This document shows positions 1-11,100 of a stretch of 64,000 nt of DNA, in pieces. Position numbers and translations under genes: made by a program. The stretch comes from Undaria pinnatifida (taxonomy: Eukaryota > Sar > Phaeophyceae > Laminariales > Alariaceae). How positions within the stretch are numbered: the first letter of the stretch is position 1; each line of letters opens with the position of its first letter. A model generated the notes under the pieces. The model was not told the DNA's origin and searched no databases. It saw nothing but the letters and a program-made list of their open reading frames with translations. The stretch covers positions 5,356,036 to 5,420,035 of the forward strand of contig JABAKD010000011.1 in assembly GCA_012845835.1 (NCBI GenBank), written 5' to 3'.

Positions 1-479
1 AGGCCCCCAAGGGTCATCCCCCTGCCGTATAGCTTCGGCCCAAGAACCGCGAATGTTCCAAACGCCCGGCAGATCAGCTCCCTTTATATATGATCCGTTT
101 ATGATCTGTTTCTCTCAGAAATGCATGGCCTTTAGATGAGGTTGCCGGAGTGAGAGCCGTATAATCTACACGCGTCTAGCACTTTTTTCGTCGAACCGTT
201 TTCTGATTGACCGGGCTCCTCAACTCAAAATCGCCGGAACTTTTGACCTTTTTTTTCTTTGCAACAATAGACCATGGGACTGTTCCGCCGGTAGTAGCAC
301 CTTTTGTTTTCCCCCAAAATCAGCTTTTGGGAGAGGTGTGCTATTAATGGTATAGAGATACTCAAGCGGGGAGTAGTATTCGAAAAAAAAAATGTGCACC
401 GATACCGCCCGTAGCTCGCGTCCTGGGTTGAATCTGTGCTGTGCAGATTCTCCGCGACATATGATAACGACATACCTGG
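1..479. other. Non-coding flank with decayed dispersed repeats
   Basis: I see no supported exon here. Positions about 170-350 resemble the interior of the TA-flanked MITE family found intact at 29999-30360 and 57334-57604: the phrases GGGCTCCTCAA, AAAATCGCCGGAA and a CCCAAAATCAG-type segment occur in the same order. Positions about 425-480 match another dispersed repeat (GGGTTGAATCTG followed by CAGATTC) seen near 24220, 27300 and 37560. A TACCTGGTA motif lies at 473-481. Confidence 0.5.
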
Positions 480-715
480 TAATGATCTATATGATCTATA
501 TGATCTACATGATCTATATGGTTTACATGATCCATATGATCTATATGGTCTATATGATCTATATGATCTATATGATCTATATGATCTATATGATCCACCA
601 GGTATACCATCAATATGATATGTCAGGTGTATGATCTACATGATCTATATACTATGTATGATCTGTATGATCTATGCGATCTATATGATGTGATGTGTAT
701 GGTATATATGATCTA
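480..715. repeat. ATGATCTAT-type tandem satellite
   Basis: A run of imperfect 9-12 bp units of the form TATATGATC(TA) fills this stretch. The ORFs through it on both strands are repeat artefacts (DHI and DLY peptides). The array sits inside a copy of a dispersed repeat whose 3' part (ATCGTGATNTGTCC) follows at about 716-735; in other copies (24315-24345, 27377-27410) the same position holds only two or three GATCTAGAT units, so this array looks like a local expansion of that repeat. An 8/9 match to TACCWGGTA interrupts it near 597. Confidence 0.8.
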
Positions 716-1090
716 AATCGTGATATGTCCGAAGTGTGGAATGTTTTCATCCCTACCACAACAAGCTGACATTCCGTTTTCCCCCCCATCTCCAGGTTTT
801 CATCGTTCAGCTCACAGTAAACCCACCACGAACCGCAAACATTGCTTCCGTCCGTACCGCAAAATAAAACTTTGCGATTACAATCGAGTTAAATGAACAC
901 ACACGACGTGCATCAAAATGCGTGGAAAACTTTTTTTTTCATCAACTGCCAGGAGGATAAACGAAAGAGAGAAGGAAATTTAAAAAGAGTCCCGCGTTCC
1001 GTAACGCATCAGGAGTTTTATCTTTTCTGGTCAAGTATCGCACATACGTTTATACGTATTGACTTTCTGTCGTCCTATGTATCGCGACAG

Positions 1091-4000
1091 GCGTTTATCT
1101 GTCTGGCCAATCTCGCGAACAACGACCTGAACCAGGCACACGTTGGAGCGGGGTCAAGCGTGGAGCTGGCCATCTCGGTGTGCAAGCACTGCCGGAGCGC
1201 CAGGTGTGCGAGGCGATCATGCGCAAGCTGCTGTTGTTTACGAAACCAGCATTGCTATATGTGACAGAAGACGGTGTGAAGTGCGGCTGGCAGCGCGGGA
1301 ATAGCGATGTCCATCAGACTGTTACACGGACGTTTGTGTCCATAAAAAACAAATCAACACGCGAACGAGCAAACACTAAAAAATACAGGTTCGTGTCGGC
1401 CTGCGCTGATTAATTTCCATATCTAACGGAGACGAGATGGACGAACTGATGTTGTAGATAAGAAGACCCAGTCGGGAGAAGAGGCGAAACCGATGGCGGT
1501 AGAAAAAAAAACAAACAAACAGCATAGCAATACAACCTGTCTTCTGATACGACGTACGATAATTAGTGGACCATGATTTTTTTCTGGGTGCCGCGCCGTC
1601 TGTCCACGGACAGCTTGTTCTACAGGGCCCCGCACCCGCCCATCACCCGTCGCCATAACGCCCCTCCCCCCCGCCCCTTATTCCTCCTCCCCAACCCGGT
1701 GCTCCGTCTCGAAGGCGATGATTGGTCAGTGGCCAACTGACTAACGCAAGCAACAGAATGACTACGCCTCCCCCCCCCAACCCCCCCCCCCCAACCCCCC
1801 CCCCCAACCCCCCCCCCCCTACCCCCCCCCCCCCCTACCCCCCCCCCCAACCCCCCCCCCCCAACCCCCCCCCCCCTACCCCCCCCTCCCCTACCCCCCA
1901 CCCCCCCCCCTACCCCCCCCCCCCCCCTACCCCCCCCCCCCTACCCCCCCCCCCCTACCCCCCCCCTACCCCCCCCCCCCCCTCAACTCCCCCTCCCCCC
2001 CACTCCCCCCACCCCTCAACTCCCCGCCCCTTCCAGGGTAGTACGGGCCGCCGCGCTAACGCTGTGCTCATTGACGGTGAAGAATGAGGCGAACAAAACG
2101 CGCTGCGCTAGCTTCGACGCGGTGCCTATAATGCTCGAGCTCGGCGCTGCGTGGGGGATGGCAGGCGGGGGTGAGAGACACAGTATGGGGCCCGTCGACA
2201 AGAAGCGTCAGCTGTATTTTGAATAAATACAGGAATTCTTCTTGTGACGCCAACCGTGATCCAGACCAAAACAGATCATTCTAAAGGATTTACGGATGGT
2301 GCGCGAACACCAATGCGTTTCGATAAATCTCGCCCCCCCCTGCCACCCGTCTCGGAAGGGATGCGGGATCGATGGTCTAACGACTAAGGAGTACGTCCCT
2401 CCCTCCCCCCCCCCCCCCCGCCACACCGCCCCCCCCCGCCACCCCCCCCACCCCTAGGTTTTCGACGCTTTCGCCCACCTCCCGTTCCCATGCAGTAGAA
2501 AAAATGCGCTACAATAGTTGAGCACTTGCACAAGCCACCATTCCTCAATACGCCCCCCCTCCCCCCCCCGCCTTCGTCTCGAAAGAGATGCGTGGTTAAT
2601 GGCCAAATGACCCAGGCAAACAACAGATGAGTCCCCCCCCCCGCCCCCGCTCCTCATTCGCCTCTCACTGTCACATCCGGTAAAAAAAGCGCGCTGTTTT
2701 TTTTTGTGTTATTTTTATTTTCATCACCCTAGGTGACCAGGGGTAGAGCCAGCACAGTGACCCTTTGGCCGTGATAATGCGGTCGAATAGTAACACTGTC
2801 GACGAGGTCTCGAATTTTCAACCCCCCCCCCCCCCCCCCTCTCTCCCCCGCGCCCTCTCCCCCCCCCCCCCCTTCCTCCTCTCCCTCCCTCTCCGCCCCC
2901 CCTCTTCCCCCCCTCCCCGCCCCTCCCCCCCCCCCCCCCTCCCCCCCCTCCCCCCCCCCCCCTCCCCCCCCCCCCCGCCTTCCCCTCCCCCCCCCTTACC
3001 CTCCCTCCCCTTCCCCTCCCCCCCCCTTCCCCCCCCCCCCCCCCAACCTTTTTCACCTCTCATCTTTCTATCGGTATAAAACACGGTATGAGTTGTTTTC
3101 GTTAACTTTGCCACAATTTTTTACCGCGCCAGGTGACGAGGGATCGAGGTCGACCAGGTACAGCGATTCCTCTGCTGCTGCTGCTGCTGCGGCCACGGTA
3201 CCGTCAGACAACACCGTCGACGAGGAGGGGGCAGCGGCGGCGCAAGCCATGTCCTGCGTGGCGATTCTTATGCAGCACGCCACCAACGCGCTGGCGATGA
3301 AAAGGGTTGGGGGTTTGAGGCAGATCACGGAGCTTATACACGATTCGGAGAACAACGAGGTTCGTTCGTATTTCGGTAGCTGCGGCAGAGAAAAAACAAA
3401 AAAATTAGCACAAAGAGGGGGTCCTCATTTCCACCGCTGCTGCTGAAGATCACAAAAACGGCTCGTAGCCTGCCCGCACACTGCAGCAGCAGGGCAATCA
3501 GTCCGATAGTTCCGGGCATGTACTTTGGTCTTGAATTTTACGGCGACCAATGCCCTCATCCAAAACCCCGACCACAGCCCCACCCCCAAACATAACCCCA
3601 CCTTCCGGTCGACATCAATCAATCAATCAATCAATCTATCTATCAATCAATCAATCGACCAATCAATCAACGAATCAGGTAATGACAGCGGCGGCAAAAG
3701 CGGTGGTCATTCTCATTCCAGACCCGGAAGCACTAGTAAGGACGGCCCGCGACGGCGGGGTTTCCCAAATGGAGGAGGTCGGAGCCCACGAAGCCTTGGT
3801 CAGGGCGCGTGAGTGGGCGTTCGGGCGAAAATTGCCGCCGTCGTGGCTCCTCTATGGCCTGGATGTCCTCGGCTGCGACGCAGATGGTGGGTAGACGTGG
3901 GGGTGGGTGAGGACCGGGGGGATGGAGGTTGGGGATCGGGGTTGGGGGAAGTTGTGCGTAGAGACGGAAACATGTGGGTGTCCCCACCTCCTCCTGCTAC

Positions 4001-4421
4001 TTGCTTGCTTGTCTGCTGGATTCTGGTTTATGTTATATTAGTTTTGGCTTTTAGCTGGTATGTAGGTTCGTCGAGCGTGGAAGCGGGTACTAGGGCCAGA
4101 GTTGGGGTTACGGTCTGGGTTGGAACTAGGGTTTCGGTAGGTTATAGTTGGGGCTCATGATAGAGCTAGGATCAGGGGTGGTAAGACAAAATTAACGACT
4201 AAAACAAACTCAAGCAAGCCCCCCCCCCCCCGCCCCCCCCCGTCCCCCCTCGATCAGCTCTACACACCCGCCTACAAGAGGAAGGCCCAGCCGCTTTCCG
4301 GAAGCCCGGAGAGTTTTTCAAACGAGCGGAGTTCTTCGAGGAGCGGGAGACGATAATCCCTCCGGACGTGACGCTCTCGGGGGACGAAGACCTTGGCGGA
4401 ATGCTCTTCCACGTCTTTTGA
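1091..4421 (+). CDS. Armadillo-repeat protein, C-terminal five exons (partial gene)
   Basis: Exons: 1091-1203, 2037-2170, 3133-3359, 3679-3808, 4258-4421. All have AG acceptors and GT donors, and the reading phases match at every junction (2/1, 1/2, 0/0, 1/2), giving 255 residues and a TGA stop. The peptide has the hydrophobic spacing of armadillo/HEAT helices, for example AFICLANLANNDLNQAHVGA, RVVRAAALTLCSLTVKNEA and ILMQHATNALAMKRVGGL. The third exon encodes a seven-alanine tract plus an acidic linker (TVPSDNTVDEEGAAAAQ) between repeats. The last exon is charged (KPGEFFKRAEFFEERE) and ends in GGMLFHVF. Armadillo proteins are protein-binding scaffolds; I cannot name the partner or orthologue. 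The first visible exon begins in phase 0 after CAG, so the protein starts further upstream. Introns are rich in poly-C and carry one ghost exon. The donor of exon 3133-3359 (GTTCGT) is weak. Confidence 0.83.
1699..1775 (+). repeat. Short dispersed repeat followed by poly-C, copy 1
   Basis: The unit begins near CGTCTCGAAGGCGATG, runs through a segment like GGCCAACTGACTAACGCAAG, and ends in AACAGAATGACT followed directly by C-rich DNA. Three more copies are at 2342-2420, 2570-2640 and 32232-32312, each also running into poly-C. It lies in the armadillo gene intron between exons 1203 and 2037. Confidence 0.65.
1766..2030. repeat. Poly-C / CCCCTA low-complexity tract
   Basis: About 260 bases of almost pure C with occasional TA and AA, strand-asymmetric. 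It ends in TTCCAG, the acceptor of the armadillo exon at 2037, so it doubles as a C-rich polypyrimidine tract. Proline- and glycine-rich ORFs through it are artefacts. Confidence 0.85.
2342..2420 (+). repeat. Poly-C-tailed dispersed repeat, copy 2
   Basis: CGTCTCGGAAGGGATGCG, then a diverged middle, then C-rich DNA. Same family as 1699-1775. Confidence 0.5.
2570..2645 (+). repeat. Poly-C-tailed dispersed repeat, copy 3
   Basis: CGTCTCGAAAGAGATGCGTG, then a segment like GGCCAAATGACCCAGGCAAA, then CAACAGATGAGT followed by poly-C. This is the best preserved copy. Confidence 0.65.
2733..2812 (+). pseudogene. Ghost copy of the armadillo exon 3133-3359 (5' part)
   Basis: Directly after a CCCTAG acceptor-like site the sequence GTGACCAGGGG mirrors the true exon start GTGACGAGGG, and the block ends with a segment matching ACTGTCGACGAGG in the real exon (CCGTCGACGAGGAGG). 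In the exon frame it contains an in-frame TAG, and the alanine tract is absent. I read it as a decayed partial tandem duplicate of the exon start in the preceding intron. Confidence 0.6.
2821..3046. repeat. C/T-rich low-complexity tract
   Basis: Runs of C broken by T, TT and CG. It lies in the armadillo intron upstream of the exon at 3133, and ends in CCCCAACCTTTTTC. The proline- and glycine-rich ORFs are artefacts. Confidence 0.85.
3608..3672. repeat. (CAAT)n tetranucleotide array
   Basis: Repeated ATCA units with a few ATCT variants, running up to the acceptor AATCAG of the armadillo exon at 3679. Confidence 0.8.
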
Positions 4422-6346
4422 TTGTTGATCGGAGACATGAGGGACGTTTGGGTCAACCTGTTTGCCCGTATTTTGTAATGTCTCTTCATTGTTTTCCTAG
4501 AATATAGTATGGAACTTTGGACATTTTCGAGGCATACCTCCTGCCGGTCGACGTTTTTGCCGGTATGGCCCAACGTCCTTTGCATTGCCGAAAAAAAAAC
4601 AAAATGCCCCCTATACATGCGATCAGACTGTGGTGGTACGTACTGCTTTGGTGTTTCCGTCTATCTACTCGTATTGTTAATGTTATGCCGACCAACAGCG
4701 TGATGACATATCTCTGGAATTTGATGACTATCAAGAAAACGAACACGACAAAAACCGTGAACCAGGTACATGTAGTAGTCTTTGCACATGCTGGTAAAAA
4801 AAAACAGGAAAAATAGTGTTGTCGTGGCTGCCCTGATCTCTTGCCGTGGTATAGTAGATGACAACTCCATGGCCGAAACTTGTCACGAAGTGTGCTCGCG
4901 CAGACTAAGACATTTCGGTGCCAGTTATATAAGCTCTCCTCCTTAGCGTAGTTGATACATCTCAATATATATATATTTTCGCTTTTTCCCTTCGACAAAT
5001 GTATCGTAGATGGTGCCCTTAAAACAGAATCAAACATGCCCTTCAGGTACGGCAGTGGTACCTACCAGGTATTTCATATAATGAATCGATATATGTATTA
5101 TTATTACTGTTCTTGCTCTCCGACAATATAGCGCAGATGCCGTTCCATTGCAAATCGAATAGATGTACGTAGAGGGAAAGGAAGGAAGTAGTAGCTAAAA
5201 TGAGAAGATGTGGGGAAAGGGAATGGGGAAATGGTTGCCAGAAGAAGGTCAAAAGAGAGTTACCACTGCTGCGCTTTATGGAAGGATATTCGGTTTATAT
5301 CGGAACGGCATCTACGCTATACTGTTGGAGCGCAAAAAAATAGTAACAATTCCATCTCCATCAATCTCAAGGTCAATACACGGACAGGACAACAACAACA
5401 ACAATCAGTGATCCGAGTAAGATGCTGTTGCACGACCGTCTTGAGCATCCGTCCCCACCTGTTGTTCCCGGCATGCGTATCGTCTGTCGAAGCGTGGCGC
5501 CAGGTATTCTGCTGGGCAACTCAGTCTTACATAACGGTTAGCTACTCATTCATACCGCATGTCACTCTATATATAACAACACTAGCCCACCCCGAATACA
5601 TTGCATAATATATAGTCATGCACAGACGCTAATTGCATCACGGGCGACGATCAAAGAAAGGGTGATCGCACTATAGCTGACGCGGCTGACGCCCGCCACG
5701 AAAGAGGTGTATCACTTCTTGGCTTTCTATTTCTGAGCCATGGGGCTCCCTTAACCCCTTTAGAATCCCAAAATCCCTCCCTATACTAACTTTAGGTATT
5801 TTTTCCCCCCAACAGGGTTTCCAGTAGTGAAGGGCGTTAACTCGAACTCGTCGGAATAATAATAATGTCACAGTATCGTTTCGCAACAAACAATATGAAT
5901 ACGAAGCATTACTTTTTTGTACCTGGGGGGGTCATGCATGGGTTTTGGTCGTCGTGTGTTGTTGCGCTTTCATTTCATTCAAAAAACAATAATAGCGTTT
6001 TAGTGTAGGGAATGGAGCTCCTTAACCCTTTTAGCACCGCACTCCGGATAATATGGGGACAAAACACTTGGAATTAGAGTGCGAAAATTCAATTGAGTTG
6101 GAAATGGGTTAAGTGAGAGGAGCCTCAGGCAGAACCTACACATGGTGAACCTTTGCAGTCATGTATGTGTCGGCTATTCGTAAACAGACATAGATTGGTG
6201 AAGTGAGGCTAAGAGTCCCCCTGCAAGAAGAAGAGTTAAAATCCGTGATGATGTGGAACTCCCGAAAAAAAGAGACGAGAGGCTCTGGCTCGGGTTGTAC
6301 ACGCATCCATGTATGTATTATTATAAAAATTAGAATACACTCCAGC
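4422..6346. other. Intergenic, no gene recognised
   Basis: Low coding signal. Near 4500-5040 AT-rich DNA follows the armadillo stop and may hold its 3' UTR; I cannot point to a convincing polyadenylation site. Positions 5742-5850 carry a piece of the GGGCTCC(C)TTAACCCCTTT repeat that is also the interior of the MITE at 29999-30360; a shorter piece is at 6015-6050. TACCAGGTA lies at 5063-5071. Confidence 0.5.
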
Positions 6347-6875
6347 TGTGAGATCGAAGATTTCGTCGAAACTCATCTTTCTTTGCAAGCTGTGTGTGAT
6401 ACTCCGATCGCGCGTATCACGGGTTGTGTGTCCTCATTAAGGATATACCTGGTAGTAGGTATTATGTACTCTCGACGTGCAAACAACAGTATATGGTCGG
6501 ATTGTATACGAAAAGGCGACGGTAAAAAAAATGACCGAGAGCAAACATGCGAAGAGCAACTACACGAAGGGGCAGAGGGGGAAGCGAAGTCAAACGGGAG
6601 GAGGTATCACACTCCCGACTAAAAGAATAACAATCGTGTGGTCTACTACTATTAGTAGAACGTGGGGTCTGAGGGCCGTGGGGCCATTGGCCGAAAAAGC
6701 CAAGAAATAAGGCAAGGCGCCCCGCGATGCCATTGAAACATATCAAATAACTAATTAATAATGTGCATCGTTGTGGACTCGGGGAAGCACCAACACTTCG
6801 AAGCATCAACACTTCGAAGCACCACCAAGCTTGAAGGATAACTGTCGACCACTCAATTCGTCGAACTCACAGCTG
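6347..6875. mobile_element. MITE-like element with CAGCTGTGAG inverted ends
   Basis: The left end reads CAGCTGTGAGATCGA at about 6347. The right end at about 6855-6875 reads TCGTCGAACTCACAGCTG, its inverted counterpart. The left 100 bp recurs at least eight times in the window (near 9430-9515, 10995-11090, 34060-34110, 43868-43930, 45840-45945, 47090-47180, 55372-55440). TACCTGGTA (6446-6454) interrupts the repeat exactly where other copies continue from AAGGATATA into GGTCGGCGAC. I see no transposase, so it would be non-autonomous. Confidence 0.5.
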
Positions 6876-7182
6876 ACGTATGTGAAATAATAATGAAAAA
6901 AACTTGAACAAAAACTGTTCACAAAACTGCAGAGAGAGGCGGTGCACGCTCAATCAATTGCAGGGGCAGGTGAAATTGACAAGAGTGTAGTGTGTGGTGA
7001 GGACGAAGATACCGGACAGAGACACAGACGTGGGCAGAGACGCGCCGGCAGGCATGCGATTGTGCGGTGGTATGTGCTGTAAAACAAAATGTAGAAAGCG
7101 CACGATATTACCGACTACGTATGGTATGACATCTTGTCAATTTTCAATAAAAAAAAATTACTTCGTACCTCGTACTTCGTAC

Positions 7183-7278
7183 CCTGGGGTATTCCTCAGC
7201 TCCAGAGTGACTGGAGCCTGTCCTGTGACCACGGACTTGATTATGCGAGTTAATGTGAGAACAACAACAACAACAACC
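7183..7278 (+). repeat. SINE-like repeat with (AAC)n tail, copy 1
   Basis: A block of about 80 bp with the hairpin CTCCAGAGTGACTGGAG, then GTGACCACGGACTTGATT and GCGAGTTAATGTGAG, ending in (AAC)6. Nearly identical copies lie at 8836-8917 and 57096-57190 (+) and 28239-28331 (-). The constant 3' end next to a simple-repeat tail of variable length is typical of a retroposed element; no RNA polymerase III boxes are obvious to me. Confidence 0.7.
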
Positions 7279-7654
7279 AGATGTATCTTTAGATCTTAAA
7301 GCAGATTTTACGGTTGGTCTACAGTACGTTCTACGTAAGATACAGATACGACGGATATCTACGATGTTTTTTTTTAGCATTCATGTTCCGTTTCGTGACA
7401 TTAAAATGTCAGTTGCGCCGCTACCATCTGCGCTGCGCCTTCGTATGGCGGACGCAGGACGCACGCGCGACGCTCGGAGCCCGACACCATCGCATCCAGC
7501 ACAGCGCACAGGGCATCGCCCACACCAGGTATCATTGATAGATGCCTGCTGGGGGGCTATCTATGGAGTGTGATATTAATAGGAAAGTGCAAAAACTATG
7601 AAAAAAGCCCAACATCAGCCACACCGACGTAAAAGTTTATTTCGGGATCACCCG

Positions 7655-8060
7655 CAACAGAAACACCACCACCGCCGCCACCACCACCCCACCACCACCA
7701 CCACCACCACCACCACCACCACCGCCACCACCACCACCACCAGCAGCGCCACCACAGGTCTTTTCGGTAGCATCCTCACTGCTCCCAGTGCACCTGATCT
7801 CACCCGGATTCTGGTCTCACCCGGGGCCTGACCCTAACCCGACCGGACCTTTTCTCGTTTGGCTCGTGCAGAAACATAAACCACCGCCACCACCACCACC
7901 GCCACCACATCAGGTTTTCTTGGTATCAATAGCATCATCACCGCTCCCGGCGTACCTGAACGCGCCCGGACCTGATCCGACCCGAGACCTGATCCACCCG
8001 GATCTGGTCCCATCGGGCACCTGATCCCAGCCTGACCTGGCCCCATTTGGCTCGTCGTGC
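7655..8060 (+). repeat. Two-copy tandem duplication with (CCA)n in front of the LRR gene
   Basis: Each unit holds a (CCA/CCG)n run, a segment like TCACTGCTCCCAGTG, then degenerate CACCTGATC / CCCGACC words, and ends near TTTGGCTCGTGCAGAAACAT. The second unit begins near 7865; its end is followed 65 bp later by the LRR start codon. The CCCGACC words resemble the GGGTC satellite at the window's right end. Confidence 0.6.
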
Positions 8061-8124
8061 AGGAACATAGTCTTTAGATAAGGTAGGCGACTACTACAGC
8101 AGCAGAGTAGTCTAGTCGTCTACC

Positions 8125-11100
8125 ATGGGACCAAAGAAGAGCGACAAGAAGGGTGCTAAAGCTAAAGGCGCTGCGGACGGGGAGGTGCAGGGGGAGGACC
8201 CGCTGCAGTTCTTGCAGAACTACACGCGCTTTAGCAAGCTCATCGGCGTCGCGCCGAACCAGAAGGTCGTGGCGCAGCTTCAGAGCGACGAGAACCAGCC
8301 CCTCACGCAGGTATGCACGTGGTAGGGTGGGTGTATGGTAGTACATACCTGGTACGGCGTAGTGTGTGTTGGGACCGACTTTATCAGTGCGGGAAAAATT
8401 GACGACGAAAATTGGCGATTACAGGCATCGGCCGCTGCTGGTTGGCGAGGATAACAGCAGCAGAGTGGTGCCCGAAGTACGACAAATGTAAGGAAAGACT
8501 CGTACGGGGTGGGTGCTGTGCGGCATGATCGGTTTTGCTTGTAATGCCGCGCGCTCACGCTTTATACTCGTACTAAGCCGCATGAAAGAAAAAGCGCAAT
8601 CAATCGTCGTTATTGTGGTCGCTATGCTACCTGGTACAGTTAGACTAGTATTATCAAGTCCGAATAGGGTCAACGAGGGGAAAATGCTGACACAAGTTGA
8701 CGATTTTCGGCTTCTCGGCCACACGAGGCGCTGCCCAGTCTTCTAGGCCAAACTGCAATGTGAGTGTAAAGAGCTCACACCTCGGTTACATCACGATCTA
8801 CTGCTGCTGTAGATCATCCACACGTACTGCCGTTATGGTATTCCTCAGCTCCAGAGTGACTGGAGCCTGTCCTGTGACCACGGACTTGATTATGCGAGTT
8901 AATGTGAGAACAACAACTGCCGTTGTGTTATGTTGTTGTGGATCTGTATGTACAGTCTACACAGCAGTACTGCTGTTGTAGTACCAATCCGATCCACCCC
9001 ATATCTTCTGCCGTTATGATGTATTGCGGTGGATCTGTATCTATCGGGTACAAAATCCAACCCAGGAAACACTATACATGCTAGATCATGCAGATCGTAC
9101 GCTTCCTACTGCTGTGTGATTTATACTTCGGAGTATTAAATACAAATTAAAAAAATCTAGACTATACATATTCGAGAGTACTATTAATACAGTAGTAGCG
9201 GCTGGTGTTCTGTTGGAGGTGTGTGATTTGTGTCCGACCCGCAACGAAAAAGTGTTAAAAAGGGAGGTAATATATGATGACACGCGCGCAGAGCATGTCA
9301 GTAACACTCGCATACTGCTGCCGCTGCTGCACGCCGCTGCACGCTGTTCTTCATAGACGCTTGATAAACTGTTGATGTTCACCCTGGCAACATCTCCATC
9401 GGACTCGTACATCTTCAAATAATAATGCATCTATCTGTAAAAACGAGCGGCCGATGTTTAACGCAGCTTGCAAAGATGAGTACTTCGATTTGAACTTGTC
9501 GAACTCACAGCTGCCGCGATTAATAGTAATTTTATAAAATATCGCACTCAAACACCCATCGTCTTGTTTTCGTCTCAATACATGACGAGTCCCAAACGGG
9601 CGTTGAATCGTGCATTCTTCCCAACGACTTCCAGCACACACATCCATTCTCTTCGTACTACCAGGTACTGCTGTACGTACGAGAGATACAAGCTCTGACA
9701 GAGACGCACAGCAGTGCCCGTGTCATACGAGTAGTTAACGACAGTGCAGTAGACGATTGGACAACGCAATGCCTAGCGTACTGGACACGATGATGCGTCG
9801 TGCATGATACACGTGCTGCAGCTATAGTGCTATGACGCGTAGTTCTATGATATGGTTCGCACGCACGTGGTATAGGTGACTGCTGTGTTGGGTGTGGTAG
9901 CCTACGACCGATCGGATAGAATTGGGGCGCCGATAGCTGTTCGGCTGATGCGGAGTTGTACTAAATCCCACGGTACCGCGCGGGGTTTTCCATGGGTCCC
10001 CGTGGGATCCCGCAGGATGCTAGGTGAGGTCCCGCGCGTTCCCGCGGGATCCCGCGAGATGCCATGGGCTCCCTCATACTCCCACGTGGCATCCAGCGTT
10101 CCCTCATGCTCGCACGTAGCATCCCATGCTCCCTCATACTCCCACGTGACACCCCGCGTTCCCTCATGCTCGCACGTGGCATCCCATGCTCCCTCATGCT
10201 TCCATGTGAAATCCCGCGTTCCCTCATTCTCGCACGTGGCATCCCATGCTCCCTCGTGCTCCCACGTGGCATACCGCGGGATGGAATCCCCATGGGATCC
10301 CCAAGATCAACCCCACGGGACTCCATCGTATTTCCCGCGGGAATGCCCATGAGATCCCACAACATCCGTCGGGATTCCTTGAGAACCCACGGTGTGCATT
10401 TAAGTCTGCATCCTTCCATTGGATATGCGAAGTCCTGATGTGCCCGCGGGATCATTAGTTACTCATTGTGCCACGAATCCCCGCGAATTCCCGCGAAGCC
10501 CCACATTTTCTTGCTTTGCTGCCCCCGCCCGCGAGCTCCCGCGAGTTCCCGCGAGTCCCCGCGAATTCCCACGAGTTCCCACGAGTTCCCCGCGATTTTC
10601 CGCAAGTTCCGGAGAGTCCCCGCGAGTTTCCACCAGTTCCTACAGTGCCCAAGAGTTCCCACACGCGAGTTCCCACGAGATCCCGCGAGAGCTCCTACGA
10701 GATCCCGCAAGCTGGCTTAATCCCACGACCAACTTCATCCCCTAACTCCAACGCTAACCCTGACCACAGCCTTAACTCTATAACCCTACCCCTTATCCCG
10801 CGGGAATCCTGTGTGGAAATCCCATTTGACATCCTACGGGATTTTTCGGGGAGTTCCCGCGGAAATTTGGGCGTTCTTTCCGATGGGATCTTGCGACATC
10901 CCGCGATATCCTAGGCAGGATGCTAACAGCTGGTTCCCAAAAGGCCAATAATGTGAACAGTTGCGCACGTCCGTCAGGAATAAATCATTTTTTTATAAAA
11001 ATATTTTCAAGGACGTCAGCCGTGAGTTCGACGAATTTCGTGTCAATCAATATTCATCTTTGCAAGCTGAGCTGTTGGTACTTTGTAATATACTATGTGG

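Noticed and set aside
1170-1413. A one-base frameshift in the first armadillo exon, continuing as HLPERQVCEAIMRKLLL in another frame
   Set aside because: Ending the exon at 1203 (GCCAG then GTGTGC) gives the exact phase for the next exon and a consensus armadillo junction, so no frameshift is needed.
1620-3114. Long proline- or glycine-rich ORFs on both strands
   Set aside because: They are translations of poly-C tracts and lack initiation context or splice logic; the armadillo exons explain the real coding signal.
4060-4160. Telomere-like TAGGG/GGTT words (also at 10738-10790 and 62490-62520)
   Set aside because: Irregular, with no constant unit; not a telomeric or interstitial telomeric array.
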